Assembly: GCF_000002985.6 (NCBI RefSeq)
Contig: NC_003283.11
Coordinates: 15,439,501 to 15,503,500, forward strand
Source of the DNA: Caenorhabditis elegans
Taxonomy: Eukaryota > Nematoda > Chromadorea > Rhabditida > Rhabditidae
Reading direction: 5' to 3'
Length of the DNA: 64,000 nt
Part shown: in pieces, positions 53,103-64,000 of the stretch
Numbering within the stretch: position 1 is the first letter of the stretch
Layout of the letters: each line of letters starts with the position of its first letter
Made by a program: the position numbers and the translations under genes
The notes under the pieces: model-generated
The model's database searches: none
What the model was told of the DNA's origin: nothing
What the model saw: the letters and a program-made list of their open reading frames with translations, nothing else

Positions 53103-54467
53103 TTCTTGTATGGATTCTAAAAAAACGTGATTTTGGGAAAAAGTCAGAAAGCCTAGAATCACCTGTATTATGTTTTTTTCTGAATAAATTATTATACTAC
53201 ACTTATTTGAAGTTTTAGATATACGTCACAAACCGAATAGCTGGAAAATAACTTGGGGAAAAAAAATAATATTTTGTTTCTTCTGCTTGAAATTTTGATT
53301 GATTGACAGCTAATTTTTGGGGGGAAACACGTGTGTAGACACCCCTCGTCGTTGAAATTCAATTAGTAATAAACAGATGTGTTGGAATTTTCTAGATGTA
53401 TTCAGATCATTGAAATCAAAAAAATTGTTAGTCTTGGGACAAAGATAGTTATGAATTTTTGAACATTTGTCTTAACAGGTTCTTCCAAGTTAATACTTGG
53501 TTTTATTTAGTCTTGGTAACCTGGAGACTAATTAAAGGGGCTTAAAAATGTGATTTGGAAGTTTTCCGATTTTTCTTAATTTCGAGAACATTTGCCTATT
53601 TCTAAGCACCTCTCAATTATTCAAAAGTTTGCAAAAATCCACGTTTTTAACCATTTTCCTCGAGAACAGCAAAAATTGGTCTGAAAAGTTTTTTCTTTTT
53701 GAATTTTTTTTTTCCGCTTTGAAAAGCCAACTATGAGTTCAATCGCATTTTGTATAATCAATTGAGATTTGAGACGAGATTTTGAACAGTGCACTTTTGT
53801 GATCAAAATTGCTGATTTTTTTCTTACCCCTACTTTAGTGATTTTTTCTTTAAGAAGTTAGGCTGTAGTCAAAGACCTTTAGTCACCAATTCATGGATTC
53901 ACCTGTCAGCATAAAATTGCAGGTGTTACTGAACAACCAAAGTCTGAGAAAAGGAGGTCTAAATTTTTTGCAGAGTACTGTTTTGCAAACGGTTTATGCC
54001 TAAATTGAATTGCCTGAGATTTTCGCTCTAAAAATGTAGCCAGAAAACTTCAAGCAACTGGAAAATAAGCCTGAATTAATTTTAGTATCAAAACGTGTTC
54101 CCGGAGTGATAATTTCAGGATTTGACAAAAATGTTCAAAATTAAAATTCAAAACTTTAGTGACAAAGGGTGTATTTTTTTAACAAAAACTACCAAAACGT
54201 TTCTAGATTGCTGGAAACTTTCAAGAAATGTATGCTGCTACAGTACCAACATTGAATTCAGCAAAAAAAAAACCTGGTGTTTTGAAATTCTCAGGAAAAT
54301 TTCAGAGGTTTTGAAAATGTTTTCTCATATTTGATGTAATTCTGTGCAAGTTGAATTTGTAGACGATCTTTGAAACTCTAAATCAAATGAGTCCATGAGC
54401 CCGCAGGTGTTATTCTGATCTCTGGCGACATGAAACATTTCATCAGTGCGCCTTTTGCTGATATTTT
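53103..54467. other. intergenic, divergent promoters
   Basis: Between the disrupted chemoreceptor (minus) and the srh pair (plus). AT-rich; short frames at 53621-53806 and 54122-54334 look non-coding. No repeats recognised beyond homopolymers. Confidence 0.5.
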
Positions 54468-56261
54468 ATGTTTAACGATATGGACAATGTGAGTTACTGC
54501 CCAATTGACTATGAGTTCACTTATCTGGATTCTCCCGATTTCTATACATTTGCACTACATGCGGTTGCTCTCATAGCAATTCCAATATACATTTTAGTGG
54601 GTTATATGATTATTTACAAAACTCCCCAATCCATGAAAACTGTTAAGCGGAGTTTATTGATTTTTCATTTTTGGACTTGTTTTGTGGATATTTTATTCAG
54701 CATTCTGGTATGCCCATTTGCTGTTGCACCACTTTATGCTGGGTATCCATTGGGAGTGCTCAAAGAATTTGGAATAGGTGTAGCGAATCAAGCTATCCTT
54801 TCAATGGCTTCAACCGAATGTGAGTGGGAGAAAGGCCGAATATCATGAAATTATTTTAACATATTAATAAAATTCTTCAAAAATTCTCCAAAAAATTCTT
54901 CCAAAATAGACTTCCAAAAATATGTGAAAACTGGATACAACAATTGTTGACTTATAAAAAAATTTTTCAAAAATTTTTTGAAATATTTCAATATGATATT
55001 TGGTCATTTTAGCACTATAAAAATAGTTTTTAATCTATTCCACAATGTTTCAGCTATGATGGTATCCATACTCGGTCTATATGAAAATCGATATTTCATA
55101 TTCAAACGCAACAAGAAACGCTGGGCTCTTTTGCGATTCCCCTGGTACGCGTTCAATTATTTTTTGGCAGTGGCGGCGTACTTACCGGTTTATTTTATGG
55201 TTCCGGATCAGACGAATGCGAGAATTTTTATTTTAGAGGTATTTTTTATAGAATTAAAAGATTCTCTTTATTGTTAAAACACTAGAAAAGTCTTATACTT
55301 TTCAAAATTTTCAGTTAATATAGTAATTGTAGAAGTTTTTTTTAGAAAACATTATGATGAGTTAAAATTGTTTTCACCACATTTTGACTGCACATAAAAA
55401 CTCAAAAATTTTAAAATAGTTTTAGCATAATGTATGAACATACTAGCACTATAGGAAACCACTTTTCAGATTTAAACAAACCAAAACAAAATACAAAGAA
55501 AGCAACAAAAAAAACCAACATTTTTTAATCAACAAAAAAAATTTTTACCAAGAAAACCAAAAAATTGCCATTATTGAAGTTTATCGGTTAAGAGTAATAC
55601 TTGAAATATGCGATTTTTGGTTTCCGCGGAAAATTTGAAAGTACCCGAGCAATTAGCGTTGTTAAAAAATCCGAATAAAATTCTCTCTTATAAATAATTT
55701 CAGCACCTTCCCTGCCTAACACCTGAAATCCTGTCTGGTCCAATGTTCATTGTGGCCCTTGACGTGAATTTAATGTTACGGAGTGCCTCACTTGTTTCAA
55801 CATTTATTTGCATTGAAGGATTAACGTTTTTCTTCTTAGTAAAACGATCACTGAATCAGTATGGGACACAGTTATCTAAAAAGACTGTGGAAATGCAGAA
55901 TAGGTTTTCGAAGTTCGTTTTAGTCCTAGAACTGATAATAATCAAGATGAATAATTATAGAGCCATCATTCTGCAGCTAATCGTTCCATCACTATATCTT
56001 GCCGCGCCTTTTACATATCTCTGGTATTCTGGTAGATTTAAGTACTTCAACCAGAAATTCACAAATCTCTCATTTATTTTTATATCAACCCATGGATTAT
56101 TCGGATCACTTTTCATGCTGTATATCCAGGTTGCTTATCGAGAAGTTGTAATTAAATTTTTCGTGAACACATTGAAATCGTTTGGTATAAATATAGAAAG
56201 ACAGTATCCACAGAAGAAGTCGAGTATTTTTCAATCAAGAATGTCTATCAACGTTTATTGA
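54468..56261 (+). CDS. srh-family 7TM chemoreceptor, intact
   Basis: Four exons, 54468-54819, 55054-55238, 55704-55912 and 55961-56261, join in phase to give 348 residues; a second ATG four codons in (MDNVSYCP) could be the true start. Blocks: YLDSPDFYTFALH, PQSMKTVKRSLLIFHFWTCF, PFAVAPLYAGYPLG, LGLYENRYFIF, PWYAFNYFLAVAAYLP, PDQTNARIFILE, HLPCLTPEIL, LSKKTVEMQNRFS, YFNQKFTNLSF and STHGLFGSLFML, then AYREVV. The last intron is only 48 nt, a multiple of three without a stop, so its retention would insert 16 residues. The paralogue at 56796-58037 places an intron at the same codon, supporting splicing. Likely a chemosensory GPCR. Confidence 0.88.
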
Positions 56262-56795
56262 ATCTTTGTTGATTGTTTCTATTTGTATAATAAAAACTTT
56301 TTGAATGCACGCTAAAGAAATGCACGCAAAAGAATTACAGAAAACAAATTAATAGCAATGGTAAAAAGTAAATTTATGTATGTATAAGCAAAACATCACA
56401 AAAATTTCGTTGTGCTTCTTCCAAAAAGAGTTATAATTTTGACATTGACAAAAAGCAATCGAAAACATTTTGTTAGATAAAAATGTTTTTCTAACTTTCA
56501 TAGTTTTTGAGTTATACGTGTTTGTAAAATTCAAAAAAATTATCTAAAAACCGAATAAAATTTTGTCCGGCACTGTAACTTTCATAAAAACGAAATTCAG
56601 ATGTATAAAGTTTTTGTCAATTAACTGTAGTATGCAAAATATGTATGAATTCTAGGAAACGAGGATTGTTATTTGCAACAAAAAAAAACAATTAATCATA
56701 AGAGCAGGTGGAACTGATGAAATCGTTATATTTTCTTAACTCCCGTTCATTATGAACACTCAATAACCATAAGAATTCCTTTAATCAATTTATTC
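56262..56795. other. intergenic between tandem srh genes
   Basis: AT-rich; AATAAA-like hexamer near 56290 for the upstream gene. A minus-strand frame at 56349-56534 has no family feature. Confidence 0.5.
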
Positions 56796-58037
56796 ATGTT
56801 TATTCTACAAACATTTAATTCGTGCTCTTCTGACTATCAGTCGACCTATCTAGATTCTCACGAGTTCCTTCTACTATCTCTTCATATTGTCGCAATATTC
56901 TCATTTCCCTTATGTATATTCTCCGGTTGGGTTATAGTTTTCAAAACTCCCCCATCGATGAGCTCTGTAAAGTTCAGCCTTTTGACTTTTCATTTTTGGA
57001 CCTGTTTTGTGGATATTGTATTCAGTATCCTGGTGTGTCCATTTCTAGTTGCACCACTTTATGCTGGATGTACATTGGGTCTGCTGCAATATTTTGAGAT
57101 AAATACAGAGTATCAAGTTATGTTTATAATGGCAACAGTGGAAGGTAAGATTTAGACTTTCAACAATAAAATATTCAATTCTACAAAAATTTGGGGTTTT
57201 TTTTTTTTAATCAAATTTCAATTCAAAATTTCGGTGCATTCATAAAATGATTTTCCAGCAATGTGCGTCTCGATACTTTGCCTCTATGAAAATCGTTTTT
57301 TCATATTATCCCGTAACCTGTACTGGTGGAAATATGCTCGAATTCCGTGGTATACAATGAACTACACAATTGCCGTGCTCATGTTCTTGCCAGTTTTTTA
57401 TCAGATTCCAGATCAAACTCATGCCAGAGAATTTATTTTAGAGGTGAGACAATCGAAATACTTCTCAAAAGCATCATAGTTTTTTTCAGCACCTACCATG
57501 TCTCTCCTCTGAAATCTTATCTCTACCGTTATTTGTTGTCGCTGAGAATGCTGGCTTAATGCTTATCACTTCCATGATGGAACTTGGGTTTTTATGTGCT
57601 CAGGGAGCATTTCTAATGTTTTTGTTAAACCGATCCATAAAAAAATTCGGAAATCATTTGTCCCAGCGAACACTGGAAATGCAGAACAGATTTATGAAGT
57701 GAGTGGTGGAGTCGAAATGATCTGACTAAAAAATTTCAGAGCCATCATCTTACAATTGCTTATTCCATCGTTCTGCTTGAACACCCCTTTTTTCTACATT
57801 GGATTTTCTGGAGCCTTTGGTTACTTCAACCAAAAGCTTACAAACGTATCATTCATACTGATTGCAACACATGGATTTTTCTCGTCACTTTTCATGCTTT
57901 TTGTACATGCTTCTTATCGAGAAGCGGTTCTAGAGTGTTTCGTAAAAATTGGGAGAATACTTGGATTCAATATCATCACTGTGTATCCAGAAAGAAAATC
58001 CACAATTTATCCGACAAGACATCCTATGCTTCTTTGA
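56796..58037 (+). CDS. srh-family 7TM chemoreceptor, intact
   Basis: Four exons, 56796-57144, 57259-57443, 57490-57698 and 57740-58037, join in phase to give 346 residues. It is a tandem duplicate of the gene at 54468-56261: exons 2 and 3 are 185 and 209 bp in both. Shared blocks: TYLDSHEFLLLSLH, PPSMSSVKFSLLTFHFWTCFVDI, PFLVAPLYAGCTLG, LCLYENRFF, IPWYTMNYTIAVLMFLP, PDQTHAREFILE, HLPCLSSEIL, LSQRTLEMQNRFM, YFNQKLTNVSF and ATHGFFSSLFMLFVHASYRE. Introns are 46 bp and 41 bp near the 3' end. AATAAA follows at about 58051. Expected role is chemoreception with an unknown ligand. Confidence 0.9.
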
Positions 58038-58126
58038 TTTTTATTCCAAAATAAACATAATTTTTTTGTTTTGTTTTTTGTATTGGATGAAGCTTTAGCG
58101 TCCTCTTAGACATAAAATTATGCATA

Positions 58127-58175
58127 AGCCTACACCTAAGCCTGAGCCTAAGCCTCAGCCAAAGCCTAGAACTGT
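58127..58175 (+). repeat. degenerate interstitial telomere-like repeat
   Basis: About eight tandem variants of a GCCTAA-type hexamer (AAGCCTACACCTAAGCCTGA, then GCCTAAGCCTCAGCC). The nematode telomere unit is TTAGGC, whose complement is GCCTAA. Several units carry point changes, so this is an old interstitial tract. Confidence 0.7.
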
Positions 58176-58312
58176 GAGCTACCGATTTTCAGGTGTTGTT
58201 TGAAAAAAAATCACTGATTTCATTTCCAAAGTCGTTCCAATATGTGTGTCTTGTTGCTTCTCCACTGTCATTTTCCCTACAAGCGTTCAGGTAACCACAC
58301 CTGTCCAGAGAG

Positions 58313-58455
58313 CCTGCGTCTCTCCAGCTACCCTCTTATCTCTCATGTTGACTCAAGACACCAAGCCCTTCCTCCCAGCAGTCCTGACCCTTTGAGACTG
58401 TCTTCGTTCGTCGTATGCTCTGCGTCTCTCCATGTATGTAAATATCTGCGTCTCT
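58313..58455 (+). promoter_or_regulatory. cluster of three ESRE-like motifs
   Basis: TCTGCGTCTCT occurs exactly at 58419-58429 and 58445-58455, and with one change (CCTGCGTCTCT) at 58313-58323. This 11-mer is the ethanol and stress response element described upstream of C. elegans stress-induced genes. The cluster lies about 0.8-0.9 kb before the Bark-like gene start and 0.3-0.4 kb after the srh gene. Confidence 0.65.
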
Positions 58456-59089
58456 TCGTCTCAAACGCTCTCTTGTTCACTTTATGCATATTTGGTTCAC
58501 CCCACAAGCAGGTAGAAAGCACAGGCTCTTCTTGTATACACTGTCTACGTATTATTATTGATTATTTGTTGAGATGATTCATCACCCCCTTTTTACTTCT
58601 TATCAGTAGAGAGTACTATGAGTGTTTTGGTTTTTTTTGTTCCATTGCATTATTCTAAAGGAATATTTTTGTACTTTGTTTTGAAATATTTCCAAAAAAT
58701 GTTTCCGGATTTGTCGTAGTTTTAATCGTAGTTATTTCAAAATCCGAACCAGCACTCTATGCAAATATTTTTCAGAAATTCAATTTGTTGAGTCATCATT
58801 TTTACCGATAATTTATATTGTGCAAGATGTGTTTATTCTGAAATTCCTGCCAATTTATAATTTCCGTTTTATTGAAAATTTTCAAGGTGGAATATTTATG
58901 TTACGAATAAAAATATTAAAAACTTTTTCACTGTTAAAGTGTGCAAAATTTCATGCTGACATTTTTGTTAGTTCGAAACATTTTATAGCTCATCTATTGA
59001 ATAGGTACAGCTTCTTAAAAATAGCTTGTAAAAAATGGGAAAAGAGTGTTAGAGGAGGGGATGTGTTAGACGGCAAGACTGTCAGACTG

Positions 59090-59100
59090 TCTGCGTCTCC
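59090..59100 (+). promoter_or_regulatory. ESRE-like motif, near match
   Basis: TCTGCGTCTCC, one base from the ESRE consensus, 143 bp upstream of the Bark-like gene start codon. Confidence 0.5.
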
Positions 59101-59242
59101 TTTCTCTGAAATAAGAAGAACATTTTCAACAAGTGAATTGTACAGATTTTTATAAGGATTATTAATTTGCTATTGGCGACTTTCTATTTATTTCCCCCAG
59201 CTAATTTTCCACCACTGAAATGATTTTTTTGCAGTTGAATGA

Positions 59243-62200
59243 ATGATCCTACGAAGTCTCTTATTAATAGTAATATTCCATGTAACATGGTGTCAAATCG
59301 GTCAGCCGGGACAAGCCCCAGGCCAAGTACCACTGGATCCAGGATACCGGCAACCATTGGAACCGATCAAGAATGTTCTTCAAGGCGCATACGGTAGCAA
59401 CATCACGTTGTACTACCGTAACAGTCCATATCGAGTTATGGGTGATTTGACTGTCGAATATGGGGTAACCATGGATATCGAAACGGGTACAAGGATATAT
59501 TTCGATACCGGAGTTGGGCTTATTGTCAAGGGAACTCTCAGAGCAATTGTGAGTTTTTTAAAGATATTTTTAAATGCATAAAACTGGGAAAATTAGAGAA
59601 AGTTCGGAGATTTTGGAGCTTTTTTTCTGAAAAAAAGTTGAGAAAAATTTCGCTTTAGAATTAAAATTTTGTGTCGAGGCCGCTAAAAATCCTTGTTGTT
59701 TCCATTTACGGTCATCCTTATCCGAAACCCCTATCTATGACGTCACGCTGACTGGCGAGAGATAGTTTCCCATGTGAGAGACGCAGACGTATGAACAAAA
59801 AAGTAATGCAAAGAACATACGAACGAAGCAGTTTGATGGTGGAAACAGGGCAAGCGGAATAATATAATACTATGCAAATAGATGAGGAAACAAGTGTTGA
59901 AATTAGAATTCAAAGTGTTCGCTGTGTGGGAGGGCTTGAGAAAGAATTTAAAAGTCATGCAAATTTGAAAGAAAAATTTAAAATGATGGCAGTACTTTAT
60001 TTCTTGAAACTTCTGCAAATTAAGCGTGACGATTAAGTTTCGCTGGATAGGAACCCGGCACATGTCGGGCGGAGCAGAAATTTTGAAAACCATCATTTTA
60101 AGAGTTACAAATTAATATCCGATTAATTTTCAGGGAAATGAATTCGCACATATCGAGATGCTCCCCTATCAGCAACAAATCAACTATGACTCCGAAATGC
60201 CCAACTTTCGCCTAGTAGACGGGCCTACAGTACGACAAGGTCGACTTCAAGTACAGTTCAGAGATCGATGGAGATCCGTGTGTACAATGGTTACTAAGTG
60301 AGTTGGTTTTCCATTTTGACCGAATATTAAAGCCAATTGTTTTAGCTGGACATCCATAGATACTGGAACCGCATGTCGATCAATGGGCTATTCGGATGGA
60401 GGCTTCTGGAAATGGTTCCGTCGGAACAATGACACGTACCCATTTGTAATGCCGAAACCAGATTGCCACGGAGCCGCAAAAAACCTTTGGGATTGCCCCG
60501 CATTCTCGAATCCTCAGAAAATCAGATTGTCGGAAAATCTGTGTCAAGGAGAAGACGACATTGGAATCTACTGCTGGGGCCCGCCAACATTCACCGGATG
60601 GGCACGGCATTGGAAGGGTATCCAGATTTTGAACTCCCCGTTTCACTATGTGAACTCGGATCCTGATCTGGTTGCGGTTAATCGAGAATCGGATTCGAGG
60701 CTCGAGTTTGTGGATATTTTGTACGCTGGATATGATGGGTAAGTGAATTGTTTGTGGAGAGGTGTGAGATAGAGTTTTCAAAAACTTTGGGATGACTTCA
60801 GCTATCTAACCTAAAACTTTGGGGACTCTTTCATCAAATTATCTAGAGCTCCCGTCTAACTTATGTAGTCCAAATCGGCTGAACTTAATGCAACTTTTTT
60901 CAGAGTGAACAAAAACACAACATCAGCTTTATACATAGAAGGAGTGCCTCCGATAATGAACGGGCTTCGGATTGAACACAGTGCCCGAGATGGCTTACAA
61001 CTCCTGGATGCGAATGGCCCCGCGATAATTGCCAACTCGACTTTCTCCTACAATCGAGGGCATGGAATTTCTGTCGTTAACACCACCGACGCTAGAATTT
61101 TTATTAATAACACAAAAATCCAAGGAAACTGGGGAGATGGAATTTGGTATAAGCAGCAGACGGGGGTGAATCTTATTGACTACGGTATGCGGGAGCGACG
61201 GAGCATTGGGAGTGGACGGCTCGAGGAGCAGAAGCCAAGAATCGATATGTGTGCCGAGCACCGGGTTGATGATAATCACTTCTTTCCTCACTTGATCGCT
61301 GTGAATTTGAAAAATCGAACATATCTGGATCTTGCGCAACCGGCGATTTGCTGGATGGTAAGTAAAAAGGTTTCATACTTGTTTCTATCTCAGCTCTTTT
61401 TAATTCCAGACGGTCTCCCTTCCACCGAGACTACCGTACACCTACAGTATCCAATGGCTTCACATCCGTGACCGTAATCCTCAAACCGCCCGTACCACGC
61501 TTCTCGTCTGTGATTCAAATAACGTAGATGAAAATTCGTGTTCGACGCCGAGATTCCGGATTCCTATCCGGAATGAGATATTCCCGCAGAGTATCTCTTT
61601 GAAAAGCTCAGGGAAACCACTATATCTAGCCTTGGAGCACGTTTTAGACGGAGATCAAGCAGGATATGTTCAAGGAGACGTTCATCTTCTATTCAATATC
61701 CATGCTTCGGTTTTGGGTAAGTCCAGTTCACCAATGAGAGTAAAAATTCGACGCATTTTCAGACAAAGCCTATTACGGTTTGAACGTCACCAATTGCATC
61801 ATTGAGAAGAACACAGGAAACGGAGTATTCGCCAATGATATCCGTGAAAGAACCGCTCTGACAAATGTAACACTGGATGAAAATCAGGGATACGCTGGGT
61901 TTTTGGTAAAAGTGAGCCACTCATGATTATTAATCCTTATAACCTATTCCAAGAATTTCAGGATGGAGCAGCAGACATCTGGCTCAATGAGACTAGGATT
62001 CTGAATAATTGGGGTGATGGAATGAATATATCGTATGCTGGCGGAAGTATAATGGTGAATGGAACACGAATTGAGAAGAACCGTTGGAGAGGTGCTGCTA
62101 TCCATTACAATCAGACTCTTCCGTTTTTGCCAATGTACAATGAGGTGATCTTCAAAGGACGCCCCTCGAATAATAAGTTCTACCTTCCAACAATAATATC

Positions 62201-64000
62201 GGAGAATGAATGGGGAGGTCTTCTAGTCGGTAATTTCTGTGCTTATTCGAATGAATCTAATTGGCATTCGAAATACCGTATTCCAATCAACTCTGTGTAT
62301 CCGAAGCTTGTGCCGAAAATCCTTATTTCTTGGGTAGAATTTCTGAAGAATCAGTATCATCCGTCAATGGAAATATTCTCGTGTCGAGACCCGGATGTGA
62401 TATGGAATATAGTTGACGTGACTGGAAATCGGATTGATGGAAATCTGGGTTATGGTATGCGGATTGCACCGGCCGTCAATATGCACACGGTGATTAACTC
62501 CAATCAGTTTTTACACAACAATGACACAACATTGTATATCAGGAATGCACAGTGGCCGGAGCTCGGTGATTTGCCAGCGGAGGTAGGTGGTTGAACAGTT
62601 GTCCGACAGGGTACCATAAAATAATAATAAAAACTTTCAGGTCACAATTTCCAAGAATGTGTTCAAATTCAATGTGGCTAAATATATTATTTCAATCGGA
62701 ATGAATGAAGATGCTCCACGACAGTTTCTAACATTCAATCAACAGAATGAGGTAGGCGGGAGTCATGGGATTATTTTCAAGCCTAGTTACCTTACAACTC
62801 CTGCAACACTCAAGAATAATTTCAGATCCGAGCCAACACGGTATTTGACCCGTTTCCGTCCTTGCCGCCACGTAGCACTCCTTACGCAGCTCTCGTAGTT
62901 TCCTCGTCAAATGTGAAGATTCATAGAAATTGCTTTAACAACGAACGTTCAAAATATGAGATAGCCACCGAGCTGGAGCAACATGCCAAGTGGATAGATG
63001 CTCGCGAGAATAATTGGGGATTTCAGGAGATCCCGCGATTTATTGATAAGTTTTTTGATCAATTCAACCGATATTCCTTGGCATCCATCGATATCGAACC
63101 TTACATGGCTGCGTGCAACCAGAGAATGCCTTATATAACCTTGTTGAATGGTGCATTCCGTCAGTTCAAGAAACAATCAGAGCCATTCAAGCTTGGAGGA
63201 ATCATCTATGAGAATCATGATTTGCTTAAAGGACGTTATCAAGTCACTGAAGATCTTCAAGTTGTACCCGGTGCCAAGCTAACTATTGCATCCGGGTCAG
63301 TGCTTGAATTTCAGCATGGGATTGGAATGTTAGTTCAAGGAGATTTGATAAGAAATGAGTACGATCAAGATGAAAAGGTAATCTTTACCTCTACTCCGTT
63401 CACATTGGAAAGGAGGTCCGATATTCGCCTGGTAGATGTGGATGGGAACTATGAGGTGACAGAGGGAAGGCTAGAAGTTCTTGTTGACGATCAATGGGGT
63501 ACTGTATGCAATCGAAGTTGGACCCCGCAGCTGACAATCCTGGCGTGCAATCAGCTGGGACTAGTGGCCGATGTTCAGTATTTTGAGAACTGGAGAATAT
63601 TCCCGGAGCCTGGAGACTTGCCAATGATCATGGACAATATAAGATGTGAGGAAAATGAAGTGGATATCACAAAATGTCGGCATGATGGAGTGGAAAGGAA
63701 TTGTGCGGCAGGATGCAGAAGCACGGAAGTTGTTGGTGAGGATTTCAGGTACCAAGTTGCCCCATAAACTTGATATCTAATTTCCAGGTCTCCGATGTCT
63801 TGAACCACGTTGGGCGGGTGTTAGGTACAGCTTACTTGCCAACCCACCTACCGTAACCGGCCAGACTACAATGGACAACTGGAGGATCGAAAAAGGAGGA
63901 CTATTCAACTTCCGTACGTCTGAGTTTTGTGCAGCTTTTAAAGTTGATTGGAACTATCATACCTTTCATCGGCTGGAGATTCGCGTAAGTTTTTGGGTTT
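59243..64000 (+). CDS. Bark beetle-like SRCR/beta-helix surface protein, 5' part
   Basis: Ten exons lie in the window (59243-59548, 60134-60297, 60346-60738, 60904-61357, 61410-61716, 61763-61911, 61962-62582, 62641-62751, 62826-63735, 63788-63984), all in phase, about 1200 residues before the edge. A signal peptide (MILRSLLLIVIFHVTWCQ) is followed by a first SRCR domain (FRLVDGPTVRQGRLQV ... CRSMGYSDGG ... GIYCWGPP), long parallel beta-helix-type repeats with ANSTFSYNRGHGISV and GNWGDGIWY, and a second SRCR domain (IRLVDVDGNYEVTEGRLEV ... CNQLGL ... NIRCEENEVDITKC). This order matches Drosophila Bark beetle/Anakonda, a tricellular-junction transmembrane protein. The C-type lectin and membrane parts expected later are outside the window. 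Likely an epithelial surface protein; the role is inferred. Confidence 0.85.
59777..59787 (-). promoter_or_regulatory. ESRE-like motif in intron 1 of the Bark-like gene
   Basis: AGAGACGCAGA, the exact complement of TCTGCGTCTCT, in the first intron. Confidence 0.55.

Larger units (their letters stand above)
58038..59242. other. intergenic, promoter region of the Bark-like gene
   Basis: Contains a degenerate telomere-like repeat (58127-58175), a cluster of TCTGCGTCTCT motifs (separate entries) and a CT-rich segment from 58240 to 58470. The frames at 58242-58577 and 58820-59155 look like chance in C/T-rich and AT-rich sequence. Confidence 0.5.

Noticed and set aside
58242-58577. 111-codon plus-strand frame with many Leu/Ser/His
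   Set aside because: It lies in a C/T-rich stretch containing ESRE-like motifs; no signal peptide cleavage pattern, domain or splice partner.

Overview
The window is animal nuclear DNA from a Caenorhabditis nematode, most likely C. elegans. It is AT-rich. Genes are split by small introns, often 42-60 bp, with TTTTCAG-type 3' splice sites and GTAAGT/GTGAGT donors. It is dominated by nematode-specific 7TM chemoreceptor families (str, srh, srw and a str/srj-type gene) and supplementary nuclear hormone receptors. The chemoreceptor density and the amount of repeat and pseudogene sequence suggest an autosome arm; chromosome V is my guess because I recall the DPP4-like gene dpf-1 mapping there. Exon models below were built by hand from splice signals and phase continuity.

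Layout. (1) 1-19.7 kb: a str pseudogene cut by the left edge, an srh gene, small genes (a short secreted protein, two related small acidic proteins, a Ser/Gly-rich secreted protein), an intact srh gene (6353-7782), an intact srw gene (10131-12021), an srh pseudogene that is a broken duplicate of the 6353 gene (12833-16270), and a tandem pair of intact str genes. Intron 1 of the srh pseudogene holds a TA-flanked inverted-repeat element carrying a decayed copy of a ubiquitin-like/ribosomal protein S27a gene. (2) 20-27.5 kb: a 1262-residue mucin-like, membrane-anchored zona pellucida-domain protein, convergent tRNA-Lys and tRNA-Pro, and a Gln/Cys-rich secreted protein of the abu/pqn type. (3) 27.5-38.8 kb: a 4.3 kb AT-rich intergenic stretch, a DPP4-type type II membrane serine peptidase, and a DUF1647-like type II membrane protein. 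(4) 40-50 kb: an intact nuclear hormone receptor with two tRNA genes nested in introns, its broken tandem paralogue, a short-chain dehydrogenase remnant cut by a roughly 200-bp higher-order tandem repeat array, a degenerate Kunitz/lustrin-like gene, and an srw gene. (5) 50.2-53.1 kb: a chemoreceptor gene disrupted by an apparently full-length mariner element with an intact DD34D transposase. (6) 54.4-58 kb: two intact tandem srh paralogues. (7) 58.1-64 kb: a region with stress-element (ESRE-like) motifs, then the 5' part of a large SRCR/beta-helix protein resembling Drosophila Bark beetle, cut by the right edge.

Functionally the window combines environment-sensing receptors with extracellular-matrix and surface proteins (ZP protein, Q/C-rich protein, Bark-like protein, DPP4-like ectopeptidase). 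There is no sign of one pathway or operon. The most informative structure is evolutionary: intact/broken duplicate pairs (srh, nhr) and the DNA transposons that broke or loaded some of the copies.
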